A DNA stretch of 64,000 nt from Trichoplax sp. H2 (lineage: Eukaryota; Placozoa; Uniplacotomia; Trichoplacea): assembly GCA_003344405.1 (NCBI GenBank), contig NOWV01000137.1:62001-126000 (forward strand), read 5' to 3'. Within the stretch, counting starts at the first letter, position 1. Every line of letters begins with the position of its first letter. Below the pieces are notes generated by a model, which did not search any database, was not told the DNA's origin, and saw nothing but the letters and a program-made list of their open reading frames with translations. Positions 1 through 13,100 of this stretch are shown piece by piece. A program made the translations under genes and the position numbers.

Positions 1-3000
1 ATTGGAAACAAATGCAACCAAAATCTGTGGACAAAATATTGCATGTTTATTTGATGCAGCTGTAACAAATTCTCTTGCTATTGGTTTACAGTCTAGATTA
101 GTAGATCAGACCAATAATCAAGCAAAGGAAGAATTAGGTAACGTAGGCAATTGGCTATATTATAAGTAATTTTTGTGTTTTGCGTAATATAAACATAAAT
201 TTTTAGTAAGAGCATTTGCACATTACCATAAATACAAAATGTAGATATAGTCTGGTCTATATACGGGTATTTACCACGATAAAAGAGTAAAGTTACTCTG
301 ACTATCTACGATTATTTTTGCGAAATATAAAAATGATATTATTATAAGTGTGTTTACTTGTCTTATCAGATAGCTAGTGTAGTTTATTCTAAGAATGAAT
401 ATTTTGCAAATATATATGAATAAAGTCTCATTTCGGATACGCTTACTTGCCTTGACAAATACTTGATGTAATCTGCGGGTATTTTTTGTCAAACATAAAT
501 ACGACTCTTTAGTTGGAATATTAATTTGTCACGGCAAATACAATATAAGCCAAATAGTCTAGCCTATCGATCAGCATTTGCAGTAATTAAAAATCATCTT
601 TCTCGTCGAATTCTAGACCATGAACCTCCACAAATGATCGTGCCTGCATCTATTAACGTAACGGTTGGCTCTACGGTTTCTTTTACTGTTACTGCTTCAA
701 GCAATAATGGATATAGCATCAATTTTACGATATCAGGTCTGCTACCTACTGGAATAACATTCTCTAATGGTAGCAGCAATGGTAGCTTTGTCTGGAATGC
801 TACATCAGCCAGTCCAGTATCCCTAACATTTATCGCTACTGATAGCAGAGGTAGGTCCTCCTCCGTAACACCAATTGTCAATATGTGCAATTGTACGAGC
901 AATGGCCAATGTATGTTTAATGCTGCCGTTGGAGAAGCGTTTGCTGTGGTTCCATGCAAGTGTTCTGCAGGATATACTGGTCTTCGATGCGAGAACAATA
1001 TTGATGCATGCCTAGCTAATCCAGATGCATGCTATCCAGGAGTAAAATGTACAGATCAACCACCTCCAGCTGGAATAAATGGCTTTACTTGCAGTCCATG
1101 TCCTGCAGGGCTTAACGGGAATGGAAGTACATGTACAGGTAAGCCATGGTTTACAATAATCGTTACCAATTAAGGAGATAGTTGTTAGGAATCGTTTTAG
1201 TAACGTAGAAATTGTAGCAGGATAGAGTTATTATAAATGAGAAAGGGTGATGAGAATGATCTTTATGAGCAAACCTGCTGCTGAAAATACAAGAGTGTTG
1301 AGGAACTGTAATTCATTAAACTTAGGAGAATTTTTAATGATACAGCTCATAAATGACTTATTGCAGACATTAATGAATGCCTGGGATCTCAGCATAAATG
1401 TAATCAAACTTGTGTCAACCTGGTTGGCTCTTATCGTTGTCAATGTCGATCTGGATATCGCTTAAATGCTGATGGCAAGGGGTGTCAAGGTAATGCTTCG
1501 ATTCTGCCTTTAATTTGATTAATTTGAAATCGTTTCTCTATTCTATCAAGTAAAAAAGACGATAAACAATAGATTTCTGAATTAAAGTTAATTAATTTAT
1601 GTGTGTAAATCATATCTTAAGATATAAATGAATGCATTGGACTAAATAACTGTCAGCAAACATGCATTAATCAGCCAGGTGGTTTTCGGTGTTCTTGCTT
1701 CGCCAATTTTATCCTTAATGTTGATGGTCGGACTTGCAGAGGTTATATTAGTTTTTCTCTTCTTTGATAGTTCTTACTCTTAATAGATATTATGTTGTAT
1801 TGCTACATATGGTAGATTTGAAAACTCAATTACTTTTTGCACGTATTCCAAATAGCAAATAATTCTTGCCCTCAACCGAATGTATGTGGAAATAACCTTT
1901 GCCATCTAGAAGGCACTGCTGAAATTTGTACTTGCAAAAAAGGCTATCGATTAACTGGTCCTAATACCTGTATAGGTTAGTTTGCTACAACATCAATGCG
2001 GTAATGATGAGATTGAAATTTTTCAACTATGAGTCCTATAGGCTAAATTTCTTATCCGGAAATGATACAGATATCAACGAATGTTTGGCTAACAACGGTG
2101 GCTGTTCTCAACTGTGTGATAATACCGTCGGAAGTTTTCGTTGCATGTGTAGAAAAGGGTATTTACTGGATTCTACTGAATTCTGTAGAGGTAAGAACAC
2201 CTATTTATGATAAATGGTGCATTACCTACGGAAATTGAAAGGAATGTTAGCCACATTACTTGTAGGATCTTGTTTATCATGACGAATATTAGATTTGTTA
2301 ACCCGAAAGAAGTACTTCATTCTGATAAATATGTAGTTTTCCAATATTATTTCTATGTCACTATATTAATTTCCATCTTATTCTTTCTACTATTAAGATA
2401 TTGATGAATGCTCTAGAAGTGATGATTTATGCCAGCCAACACAAATTTGCCGAAATACACCATCAAATTATTACTGTATTTGTCGTCCTGGGCTAGTATT
2501 TATGAATGGAAGATGCCAACTACGTAAGATTGTAGAACAAGTGCTGATGGAGAACATTGATTTATCTACCATTAGTTCCAAACATACAGCTATTTTCAAG
2601 TGTAATTACTTAGGATGTGGTTCTTTGGTCTTTTTCTGATTTATAACTATCTTTTTGGTTGTTTAGCTCCGTCCAATTATGTTCCACCAACTCAACCTCC
2701 ACCGAATGCCGATCAGACCCAGAATTCCGTTCAAGCTCTATTTCAGTATGGTATTGCAACACAGGTTGATCATTCGTCCAAATACAACTGGCATCTTCAT
2801 TCTGTAATCTGATTACATCGATTTTATTGCATTTTCTTATCTTATCTTTTCCTATTTTTTATTTATTTGGGTTATGATTGCAGTGGAATATGAATACCAA
2901 TAATGCATTTAAAGCAGCTTTAGCTGTGATTGTAACCAATTACTGTGCCAGTCAAAGTCAGAATTGCATGATCCAGAATCGAAGGTATAGTCTAAATTTT

Positions 3001-5487
3001 GAAACTCGTAGAGAAGATGTCAATCCGGAACAGAGTTACGAGCAGCACTAATAGCACCATGATTTATGCTTAGCGACAGTTATTTTAATTGGAGTTGTTT
3101 TTTCGGATTTTCCTGTTATAGCTCCGTTTTTACGCAAGGTGACATCCAAATCCAGCCAGGCTATCCTAAAGCCAATGGGTATATTATACCATTTTGCAGC
3201 TGCATTTTAAATTATTTCATGACTCGTAAAATACATCTAACCAATTATTACTAATGCTATATGATATTAGCAATAATAACCTCGTCATCTTCTACGTCAA
3301 CCTACCGCCAAGTGCTCAATTAGTTGGAGCTTCCAAAGTTGTTCCTTCAACTGTTCTTGTTAATATTGTAAGAAATAATTCGATCCATATGGCAGCTGCG
3401 GTTGGTGCTCTACGAGTCACTACTATTTCACAAGTTGCAACATCGCAACCTACTATGGCTACAACATTATCTACGGTATCTTCGAGAGATAATTTGATAA
3501 TTGGCTTAACGTTAGGTATTGGTGGTGGTGTGGTGTTATTATTATTTGCATTTGCTGGGTAAGATTCTAATATACTCAAAGCTTCGATATTACTAGGTTT
3601 TACGATTTTAGATTATGATTGCTATATGGAGTCAAAGACTTGTAATGTATTTTTTATTAATTATGTCAAAAGTTTTTACACATACTAGCTCACATAGCCA
3701 ATTGCAGATTGCTGCATGATCACTATGTATTTACCTGTACTCATAAAATATTAGTGAGGAGAGTTATCAAGTGAGATTTCAAGTAAGTCTTCCATTTTTC
3801 TCTCCTACTAGTCCCTGTAATCTTGAGCTCACTGTCCATATTTGTTTATATGATATTTTATGCGGAGTGCAATTTGATCGCCGACGATTTGCATGTACTG
3901 CTGCAAGATTCGCTAGAATAGATGTTGTGTGTGACTTTAATGGGGTTTTAATAGGGTGCCAAGTGAGATTTCAATTCAGTCTCCCATTTTTACTCCTACT
4001 AACCCATGTATCGTAGGTTTATTGCCAATATTTGATTTTATGATGTCTCAAGCGGATTGCTATCGATTTGCTTAGACAGCTTCAAGACTAGCTAAGATAG
4101 ATATTAAGTGTAATTTCAATAGGATTTTAATAAGATTTCACTGGCCTTACTTGTACTGTTTCGTATTGTATCTTGCATTAAAGTTACTGTCTGATAATCG
4201 TAGATTTGCAACCATTAATGAAAGAATATTTAGAATAGATCAAGGTGGTCTTTACCAGATCTAGCAGTTATAACTCCTGTTCGCATACACTTAGGCGCTA
4301 TCATAGATTACCATTACTTCACGATAGTCTTCAATATATTTCATGGGATATTAATGAGATGCCATTCTATATTTTTATATAATAGCTTTCCATCCTAAAA
4401 TTTATCAGGTTTTAATGGAAAAGTCTTATCACGAATTGCGCTTGCTCACATGAAATTTATTATGATAAATGATTTATTACGCTAAAATGTTCAAGTATAG
4501 CTTTAATTAAGTCTAACAACTTTACTCATACTGGCCAACATAATTTTGATCCTGCTTGCTGCATGATAGTAATAAACTTTTTGCATATGCTGGTGAATGG
4601 TAAAGATATCAAATAAGTTTTTAATAATAGCTGAGTGTTATAAATCTTACTTATGTTAACTCGTACCGTTGGATCTATATGCATTGATGGAAAATCAATT
4701 GATATTAATATCTACTTATCTCATAGATTGGTTTTAATAGTATCATAGAATTCTCACCCATATTATCTGATAACATTAGATTTCCTTGCATTGATGTTCA
4801 ATTAGTAAAGATAGAATGATAGACAGTATAATAAGCGTGGTTTTAGTAGTATCATAAAGCTATTGCTCATACGACTTCATAACTTTAGATTTCCTTGTAC
4901 TGATATCCGATTAGTAAAGATAGAATGATAAATAATATTGGGTATGGTTGTAACAGCATCTTACAGTACTCACCTTCAGTATACTAGACTGATAACCTTA
5001 AATTTTCTTGTACTGTATATCCGATTAGTCATGATATGTTTGATGTTATATCAGATGGTTTTAATAAGCCCACATTATCTATACTGCTGCTAGATCGCTA
5101 TAAATATATATGCAAAAGCTTAATAGATGATTGATTTCATGTCTAGCTTAATCAAGACTTAAAATGGCTTTTTCAAACCAAATTATAAGATTTGGGATTA
5201 TGATTACTGTTTATTGTTATAGGTTTACGATGTATCGTTTGGATGGAATTAGTTTATAGTTGTACTGGTCTAGACAAGCTGACATTATAATTCCAATTAT
5301 TATACTGTTACATAGCTGAATCTATTTTGTCATTGCAACGCAATCAAGAGCCTTATTTAAATCTATTTGGTATTACGCTTGTAGATATTACTTTAGGAAA
5401 GGTAAAAGGCCTGACGCGGCAGAAGGTCGAAAATCCAAGCTGTATTGCGAGAAAGCGAGAGAATTAACCAAACTAAATGACTTGTAA
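1..5487 (+). CDS. MUC4-like membrane protein, paralog 1 (3' part, 5' end outside window)
   Basis: Exons: 1-137, 617-1138, 1367-1489, 1622-1741, 1856-1975, 2071-2190, 2398-2523, 2667-2764, 2884-2984, 3122-3178, 3271-3558, 5385-5487; codons start at base 2 and the open part encodes 637 aa to TAA at 5485. The first exon is the end of the VWD region (motif [12 protein letters not shown]). Exon 617-1138 encodes an Ig-like segment starting DHEPP plus two EGF-like modules; five EGF exons follow, several opening with the calcium-binding pattern D-I-N-E-C. Exons 2667-3558 encode a juxtamembrane domain, then a helix rich in Gly ([14 protein letters not shown]); the last exon gives a basic tail ending ELTKLNDL. 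Exon lengths and phases match paralogs 2 and 3 one for one. Its last intron (1826 bp) is far longer than in paralog 2 (156 bp) and is full of degenerate repeats. The N-terminal domains are presumed to lie upstream of the window. Likely a cell-surface or matrix protein; function is inference from domains. Confidence 0.88.
3770..5080. repeat. Degenerate tandem repeats in the last intron of paralog 1
   Basis: Two periodicities are visible. Units of about 192 bases start at 3771 and 3963 (shared start GTGAGATTTCAA, then a C- and T-rich stretch). Units of about 110 bases follow from about 4680 to 5070, marked by GATTTCCTTG near 4779 and 4888 and a variant near 4999, each followed by TTAGTAAAGATAGAATGAT or a relic of it. 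Copies are diverged. Confidence 0.6.
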
Positions 5488-5655
5488 TTTTGCTTGTCAA
5501 CTTTCATGTCGTCAGGGGTAACCTATTTTATTACTATCGTCTTTACATTTGTAGAAGTAGTTTACCAATCGTTTGGCCTTTATTCAACATAGGATTTTAT
5601 TTTTAGGCCACTATTTTATCAATATTGTTTTATTTTGATTACGTTACATAAAATA

Positions 5656-5793
5656 TTATACAGAAATCCAATTTCTTACGGCAGATTCTTGCGTATAGGA
5701 ATTTTTAATTACTTTGTTTATGATGCAGTCTACGGCTTGAAAATTGGATGCAAGTACTACAGCGGCATTTGGTAGTCCGTTAGAATTAGAAGT
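5656..5793 (-). other. Conserved downstream block, copy 1 (possible minus-strand C-terminal exon)
   Basis: Begins 169 bases after the stop of paralog 1. On the minus strand it reads open from an AG acceptor-like site to TAA: G-L-P-N-A-A-V-V-L-A-S then NFQAVDCIINKV, then QESAVRNWISV and stop. Copies at 14809 and 29181 share the core, including a stretch TGCAGTCTACGGCTTG that is identical in all three. Product unknown. Confidence 0.5.
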
Positions 5794-6826
5794 CTATGAT
5801 TACAAATTATTTTAAATATTTGAAATGAATTTTTGCTATGTTTATCTCCATGATGCTTGATGATTCAGAATTAGACGCTGTAAGGATTATCAAAACTAGG
5901 ATGATATTGCTTAACTCTAGTTCTTCAAGGTGTATCATGATTGCTATTCCAACCGCATTTATTTAATCATCAGCAATCAATTCATCTATGGCAGCCTTGA
6001 AATTCATTTTCTAACTGCCCGTACTGTACGTTCATTTACTTGAAATGACTGCATCATTTTACTCTTGCTGTATTCTACAATAATCGTTAAAGGAATAAAA
6101 AGGTGTGATTTAAAATATCAAACTTTATGTACTTGAAGTAAATAAGTGCCTGTGACTTATTTGCCTAACGAGTAAAGCAGGAAAAAATTTACTATATAAG
6201 CAACAAAGATGCTCAGTACTGTGGCCGTAAAAAGAGAATGATCAGGGTTACTTTACTTTGTCGTGCCAATTAGCATATAAACTATTTTGATGAACTAATT
6301 ACACATCAACAACGTCAGTTATTGACAATCAAGTGATCCAATGCCGGTAATCCATAGGATGAAGAAGAGATGGCGAATACAATTTTAAATGCACAGTAGA
6401 AATAGAAGAGTTTCCTTTTTTTCGCTATTTTTTAACTTGCATCGCTCTGGGTTTCAATTAAAGTAAGTCGATCTATTTTTATACAATTCGTCGAGCTGAT
6501 ATCATTATTTCCATGATTGTTGAAGAATTTTATTCCATGCAGAGACTAATAGGCGTGTTACGTCAAGAATTCTTCAGAATAAAGAAGTAAACTATTCCAA
6601 ATTGAATACAAAAGCAAGCATCAACGAGTATGGTTACCAGAATGGCAACATCGATTGTTTACCAGTTATGTTCCCAATCTACATAAGAATAGCAGATCAT
6701 GGTAACTGTTTGAATTGATTAGTTATTCTCTATCCTTTCTATGAATGCAGTAAAACTAAGTCTTTGTTGATTACAAGAATAGCCTAAGGCAGCAACTTTG
6801 GGTTGGGCACGGCATGACTAATGCAT

Positions 6827-6927
6827 TGACGTCGATTCCACACCTAAGCCGCATTTTGTCGGCGGCGATCAAATTTACTCATCACTGGACGGCCTGTTTT
6901 CACTGTTGGGTGGTAACGGCGCCGACA
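6827..6927. promoter_or_regulatory. Possible proximal promoter of paralog 2
   Basis: A GC-rich island in AT-rich DNA, 185-285 bases before the ATG at 7112. It carries a CRE-like TGACGTCG (6827-6834) and the inverted pair TGTCGGCG (6857-6864) and CGCCGACA (6920-6927). No TATA box is evident. Function is inference. Confidence 0.3.
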
Positions 6928-7111
6928 TTAACTAAATTTACTTGGTTAAAGCTCCCTGCTAAGGCAAATTAATTCGTTTGCTTTCCATCCTAATAAGAAG
7001 TCCGATCGAAACGATCCGTTGTATTATATTTAGATCCATCTTGATTGCCCATTAGATTTTCTAACCTTCATTTTTTTAGTGTTTGAACTTGATTAAAAGG
7101 CAATCTTCACC

Positions 7112-10100
7112 ATGCTGAAATTGGCGGTTTTAGCCATCGTCTTGGGCTGTTTTATAACAGCACCGGTTTCTGCTCAAGAATCTATGTCACTCTTCCTTTT
7201 TAGTGACTCTGACGTCTTGATTACAGAATCTACCGCTGTGGTTGTTACATCTTCCATTACAACTGGTTTTGAAAGTACTATGAGTATGCAAACAACGATG
7301 ATGTTTTCCTCCAGCATTGCACCACCAACTAATCCTACCTCTACCTTAACCCCGCAACCAACGCCAGCTAGCGGTAAGATCGACGTTAGAAAAAATTTGT
7401 AGGCCAGATATTAATGATAAACTGTCTAGAGATGGTCTGCGATGCGAAAAAAAATTACTATAATCCTTTGCTATAATTAATCTGTTGGACTATAATGGAA
7501 TGGCGGCGGGGTAATGCGATCCTTGCTCTGAGAAAAACACCGGCATAGAATTAAAATACTCTGAAATATATGAAATAGGAAGATTGCTATCTTTTTCAAC
7601 CAGATACCATTATTCATTTAATAAGATTTCTTGCAATTTCGATAAACTGTAGATGATAAAGTTTGTAACTTCATTTTTTTTAACTGAAAGCAACAGTAAT
7701 AAATGATAAAATTTAATACTATCAGCTACCTTCGATCAGATTTGATCGCTAACATTGAATTAAATCGAATAATTAGATAGTGGAAATTTACGTCCATTTT
7801 CCAAGAATATGGCTGTCCCATGCGGTGCTACTTGTCCAAGCGTAAATATACCACAATCCATTGGATTACCAATTTACGGAAAGTTATACTACAAAGCTTA
7901 CGTAAGTATCAATATCGTGTAAAAATTGATTTGAATTTTCTCCCCTTATCCTCAGAATCGACGAAGTGGATCGATTTATGACTGAGAAAATGACTACAAC
8001 TTCATATAAATTAATAGAACAAAGAAGGAAGATTATCATATGGGTGTACTTACGGGTAATAACAGTTATTGCTCTTACAATAGAAACCGGGTTAGGCTAG
8101 TGGCAGTAGTGTAATGATTACTTGATTAACTATCTGAAAGCCCTTAGACAACCCCTAATCGAATACTCGTGAAAATTAATCCTACACAGGCAACCATCCT
8201 ATAGATCATTGATTCCAGGAGAGTACCGTTAATAGCACCAATATTGATGGAAAAATTTAATTTTAAATCTTTAAGCTTACTGTAAAGAGGCCGTTAGACA
8301 CAGCTAGACCGTCCGGAAGAAAGTAAAAGACGGCTTAAATGATGATCTATTATAATTATACTACGTTAGACATACTCATTTCCATTCACTTTATTCGATT
8401 CATGATCCTTCCTGCCATAGTATCCTACGCAGATAAATCTTTAATTCATATTACCGGTATCCGATTTTAGATTTGTGGCAATGGCATGGTTACTTTCAAC
8501 CGAAATTCTTGGATTAAATACCCTGTGCCGTTTGGTAGCTCTGCTGCTATTAGAGGATTGACAGCTATCTCACCATTTTGGTGTTTAGCTTCATCTCAAC
8601 AGCCCAATTGTACTGGTACTTATTACGAAACACTTAGAATGGATTTATTAACCACATACAGCAACGAGATCCGAACTGGATTTCAGAAGCCTAATTTTAA
8701 TGCAACTTGGGGATTACAAGTTACTTGGGAAAACATCTTAGCCGATGGTGCACAGCCCAATTCAACAATGGTAGGTATTAAAAAAATGATATTCCATAGG
8801 TATCATCAAAGATTTAGCAATTTATTATAACTATCTAGAGACCAATCTTAAGCTTCCTATTTCTCAATATATTCGCAGCAAAATTCCTTCCAATTGCAGT
8901 TATTAACCGATGGGATCTCGACTTATACACTCTTCCGTTATCCAAGAAATGGTATTATGTGGTCATTACCCGCTGATAATAGCCTGCTAACCAATATAAG
9001 AGTTGGTCTACCTGTCGCCGGATGGAGTGCTGGTCGATCAATGCCTGCTCGATATCAAAGTATTAGTAAATCAGGAACACTCGGAATTTCGCAGGTTTTA
9101 ACCGGCATGAAGACCAACACTGGCCAACGTGGCTACTGGAGATTTGCGTAAGTATTATTGCTATATTAACATATTCCACGAGTAATGAGTAGATATAAAG
9201 AAGATATAAAGATGTAGAAAAACTTATCTTTGAAAATTGTTCTTGCTGCTAGTAAATTAAATAATTGAATGTTGATGATGACCGTAATATTGTTATTAAT
9301 TGCTATCATTTTGACCTTTAGGCTTACTAATGCTACTCGAAGACTTAGCGAAGGTTCCTGCAGAGCATTCTTAGCTCAAGCAACACCAGTTGGCAATCCA
9401 CTTCGATGTCCTTGTTCATTTGGACAAATTCTTTTTGATCGACGTTTCCAATTCGATGCTTCTATTGCTAATCATATCTGCTATCGAACAAGATTTACTC
9501 GCAATGGCCTTAGTCGACGATGCTGCTATCGATTAAGGAGGCCAGGATTTGGTGCTTACCAACGAGGACCGACTAACATTAATGGAGGATTTGTGGCTCG
9601 ATTTAGCCAAGGCCGATTAGATACTAGTGGGCATAGTTTCTGTTGTAATTCACAAACACCCATTGCTCTATGCCTTCAGTTCTACAGGCAGTATCCAAGT
9701 GGAAATTGTCGCCGTCCACCACGCCTATGTATGTTGCATCTTTCAAATTGATTTCATTTTACTCGTATAGCAATAATTTCGATATACCTTACGAATCGAT
9801 TTATTAACTGACAGTGACTGTATTCATTTCTTTTTATTTTTCTTCCATTTAAACACAGCCTGGTTTTGGGGAGATCCTCATTTCACTACTTTGGATTCTC
9901 TCACCTATACCTTTAATGGACTTGGCGATTTTACCTTGGTCCGCAATCGGACAGCGAGCGCAGTTCCATTCGAATTTCAAAGTCGCTGCGTTGAAGTTTC
10001 CAACGGTGCTGGTGCAACAGTATTTAATGCTGTTGGTGGTTATGAAGGCAATAGTGGTATAATTGAATTTAAAGCGAATAATGTAACTAAACAAGTGGAT

Positions 10101-13100
10101 GTCTACTATAATCGCACATTGCAGATGGTTGGAAATCAATCCGTCACTTTCGGTAATGGTGCAATATACGTTACCGTAAATGGAACAACCATCACTGCTG
10201 AATTTGAGTCAGGTCGGTGTAGGAAGTGTGAAAATCAGTATCGCAGTATTAGCTAAGTTAATGAATATCGTATATATTGCTTTTCGAAATCTATCGAATG
10301 GTCTGGTAGTCGATTATGATCTATTCGTATATTGCTTTCGAAAGCTTAGACGCAGAAGAGATGTTAATAAATAAATAACTCAACAATTAATAAATTGATC
10401 ATATTTTCGAATCACATAGGAACTGTAATACAGTCTAGCTTGCGCCCTGATAATATTCTGGATTCATCGATATCATTATCGCGAGACTATTTTAACAACA
10501 CTGAAGGACTGTTAGGTCTATGGGATGGAGTAGCATCCAATGACTTTACAAGTAGCTCAGGCGTACAACATAACATTTCTACTAAAACCCCTCAAGAAAT
10601 ACATGGAATTGGTCTTACGTGTAAGCTACTTACCTTAAATAAAATATATGCGATAACACTCATCATCATCTAACATATCTGGAATATTAATATAATAGCA
10701 ATTTGTCAACATCAATTCTATTCCATTTGCAATTTGTAGGGGCTGTATCTGCCAATCTAAGGCTGTTAGTCGGTAATCCTCCGTCATCATTAGATTATCA
10801 GCCCGTCTTTACCAACAACGTAAACTTTAGCACACCAGAATTGCAAGGGAACGCAACGGATGTTTGCGGCTCAGATCCAGCATGTTTATTTGATGTAGCA
10901 GTGACCAATTCTATTGGCGTAGGGAATCAATCCAAAATTGTTGGCCAGACTCTAACCAGAGAAAAGGAAGAATTAGGTAAGTTTCAATAGTAACTGTTGT
11001 ATTACTAATATTCTGATACTTGTAGAATTACTCTATCACTTTGTTCCACCAAGAAATACCTTTGTAGTTTATAACCGACTCATTACTATAGGTAAGACGG
11101 TGACTTTAACATTGTTATCATTTATTTCTCTCCGCTATGCCTCAGATCATGAACCTCCTAGTATGATTGGACCATCATCCATCAATGTCACTGTTGGCTC
11201 CAACGAATCTTTCGTCATAACTGCTACTAGCCCGAATGGATACAACATTAATTTTACCTTAACGGGCAATTTACCGAAGGGAATTAACTTTGTCAATGGA
11301 AGCGCTGTTGGTAGCTTTAGCTGGGATGTCTCGTCTGCTAATCCTGTTTCGCTAACTTTTATTGCAACTGATAGTAAAGGAAAGTCCAGTACTTTTACGC
11401 CAGTGGTTAATATGTGTAACTGTTCCATGAATGGCCAATGCATGTGGAATTCTGCAGTTGGAGAAGCGTTCGCTGCCGTTCCATGCCAATGTTCAGCTGG
11501 CTATACAGGATCACGATGTGAAAGCGATATTGATGGATGCGCCGCCAATGCTGATGCATGCTTTCCTGGAGTAACTTGTACAGATAAACCAGCGTCAGCT
11601 GGATTACCTGGCTTTACTTGTGGTAGTTGTCCTGTAGGATTTTCAGGAAATGGAGTCAACTGTATAGGTTAGTGAAGATATTCTGCTTGAAAAATAATGC
11701 TAACAAAGGCAACATGATCGAATGAAATAATGAGCAAATGTTTATATATCCTTGTAGATATCAATGAATGCCAAGTATCCAATGGTAATTGCGGTAGTAT
11801 TTGCGTTAATACTATTGGCTCATATCGATGTACATGTCCTAGCGGATATTATTTGGCCATGGATGGAAGAACGTGCCAAGGTTTAAAAGATTTAACAATC
11901 ATGCTTGCTTTTCCTCATTCCCTATTAGATTTTAATACCGTTAGGCTAATATGAAACTTACTGATTGAATGCTATTTATGTAGATATAAATGAGTGTAAT
12001 TCGACCAATGACTGTCAGCAAATTTGTATCAATACTATGGGTGGCTATAATTGTTCATGCAATACCAACTTTGCGCTGAATCCTGATATGCGAACATGCA
12101 ATGGTAAAGCTCTATGTAGATGTTGTGAAAGAGTCCTACCTAATGTAATAATATGGCATGTATAAGTCACCAGATGCAATATTATGAGATACAGTAGATT
12201 TAGTAAAATACTGCTGCAATATAGCGTGGGATACTCTCTAGCGTGCCTAGAACATTAATACTTTAGGAATCATCATGTAATACTTGATATATTAATGTGG
12301 CTTATACAGAGGAATAGTACTGTAGTTATCATTGGAATTTCACCCATTAATAAAATCAATTTTTTTCAGCTACTGCTCCCTGTCCACAGCCAAATAGTTG
12401 TGGCATGCATTTCTGTCAAATGCAAGGTGGAAATCAAGTGTGTACTTGTAGGAAGGGCTATAGGAAAGACATGAATGGCAACTGTACTGGTAAGTAAACT
12501 AGTAAACCTGTGTCATACTTGTGACGATTATTGGTATAACAACTGTATGATCTATCAGAATATTGCTAAAATTCTGCTATTTTTCTATCACTTAAAGATA
12601 TCAACGAATGTTTAATAAATAATGGTGGTTGTTCGCAAAACTGTAATAATACCAACGGCGGCTACTTTTGCTCTTGTAGACAGGGATATCAGCTAGATAC
12701 CGGCAAAAAAAATTGCATCGGTAATAATGATAAATTTGTTAATCTAGCAGTTTTGCAAACGTAGCAATGACTTACGTCCTAATAGCCTAAGTTTGCTGAT
12801 TAAAATCTAAATCAACCTTTAAAATTTTCTAAAGATGTTGATGAATGTACCGCTGGTACTGATTCCTGCCAACCAACTGAGTTATGTCGAAATACCCCAA
12901 CTTATTATTACTGTATCTGCCGACCTGGTCTTGTATTCATGGATGGAAAATGTGAAATAAGTACGTTGAAATAATACCGTCGTATTCGATATTCTAATAG
13001 ACTAGGAATTGAGCATTCAAGATACAAAATATAAAAAATCTTATTTTGATAAAGGCATATGCTAACTGTATGATATAATTATTGGGTCATTGATGGTAAT

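Larger units (their letters stand above)
5488..7111. other. Intergenic region between paralogs 1 and 2
   Basis: Apart from the conserved block at 5656-5793 no gene is supported. A short minus-strand frame near 5850-6010 is open for about 50 codons but has no recognisable content. At 6820-6930 there is a GC-richer patch about 200 bases upstream of the paralog 2 start. Confidence 0.6.

Noticed and set aside
5665-5780. Plus-strand reading of the conserved block (F-V-Y-D-A-V-Y-G-L-K)
   Set aside because: Also open in all three copies, but differences hit it with harsher residue changes (F/D/N, G/V, R/L, I/K) than the minus-strand reading; it is kept only as the weaker alternative.
5656-5793. Conserved block as a SECIS element, snRNA or C/D snoRNA
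   Set aside because: No paired ATGA and TGA core with apical AA, no box pair RTGATGA/CTGA shared by all copies, and one copy lacks the hairpin.
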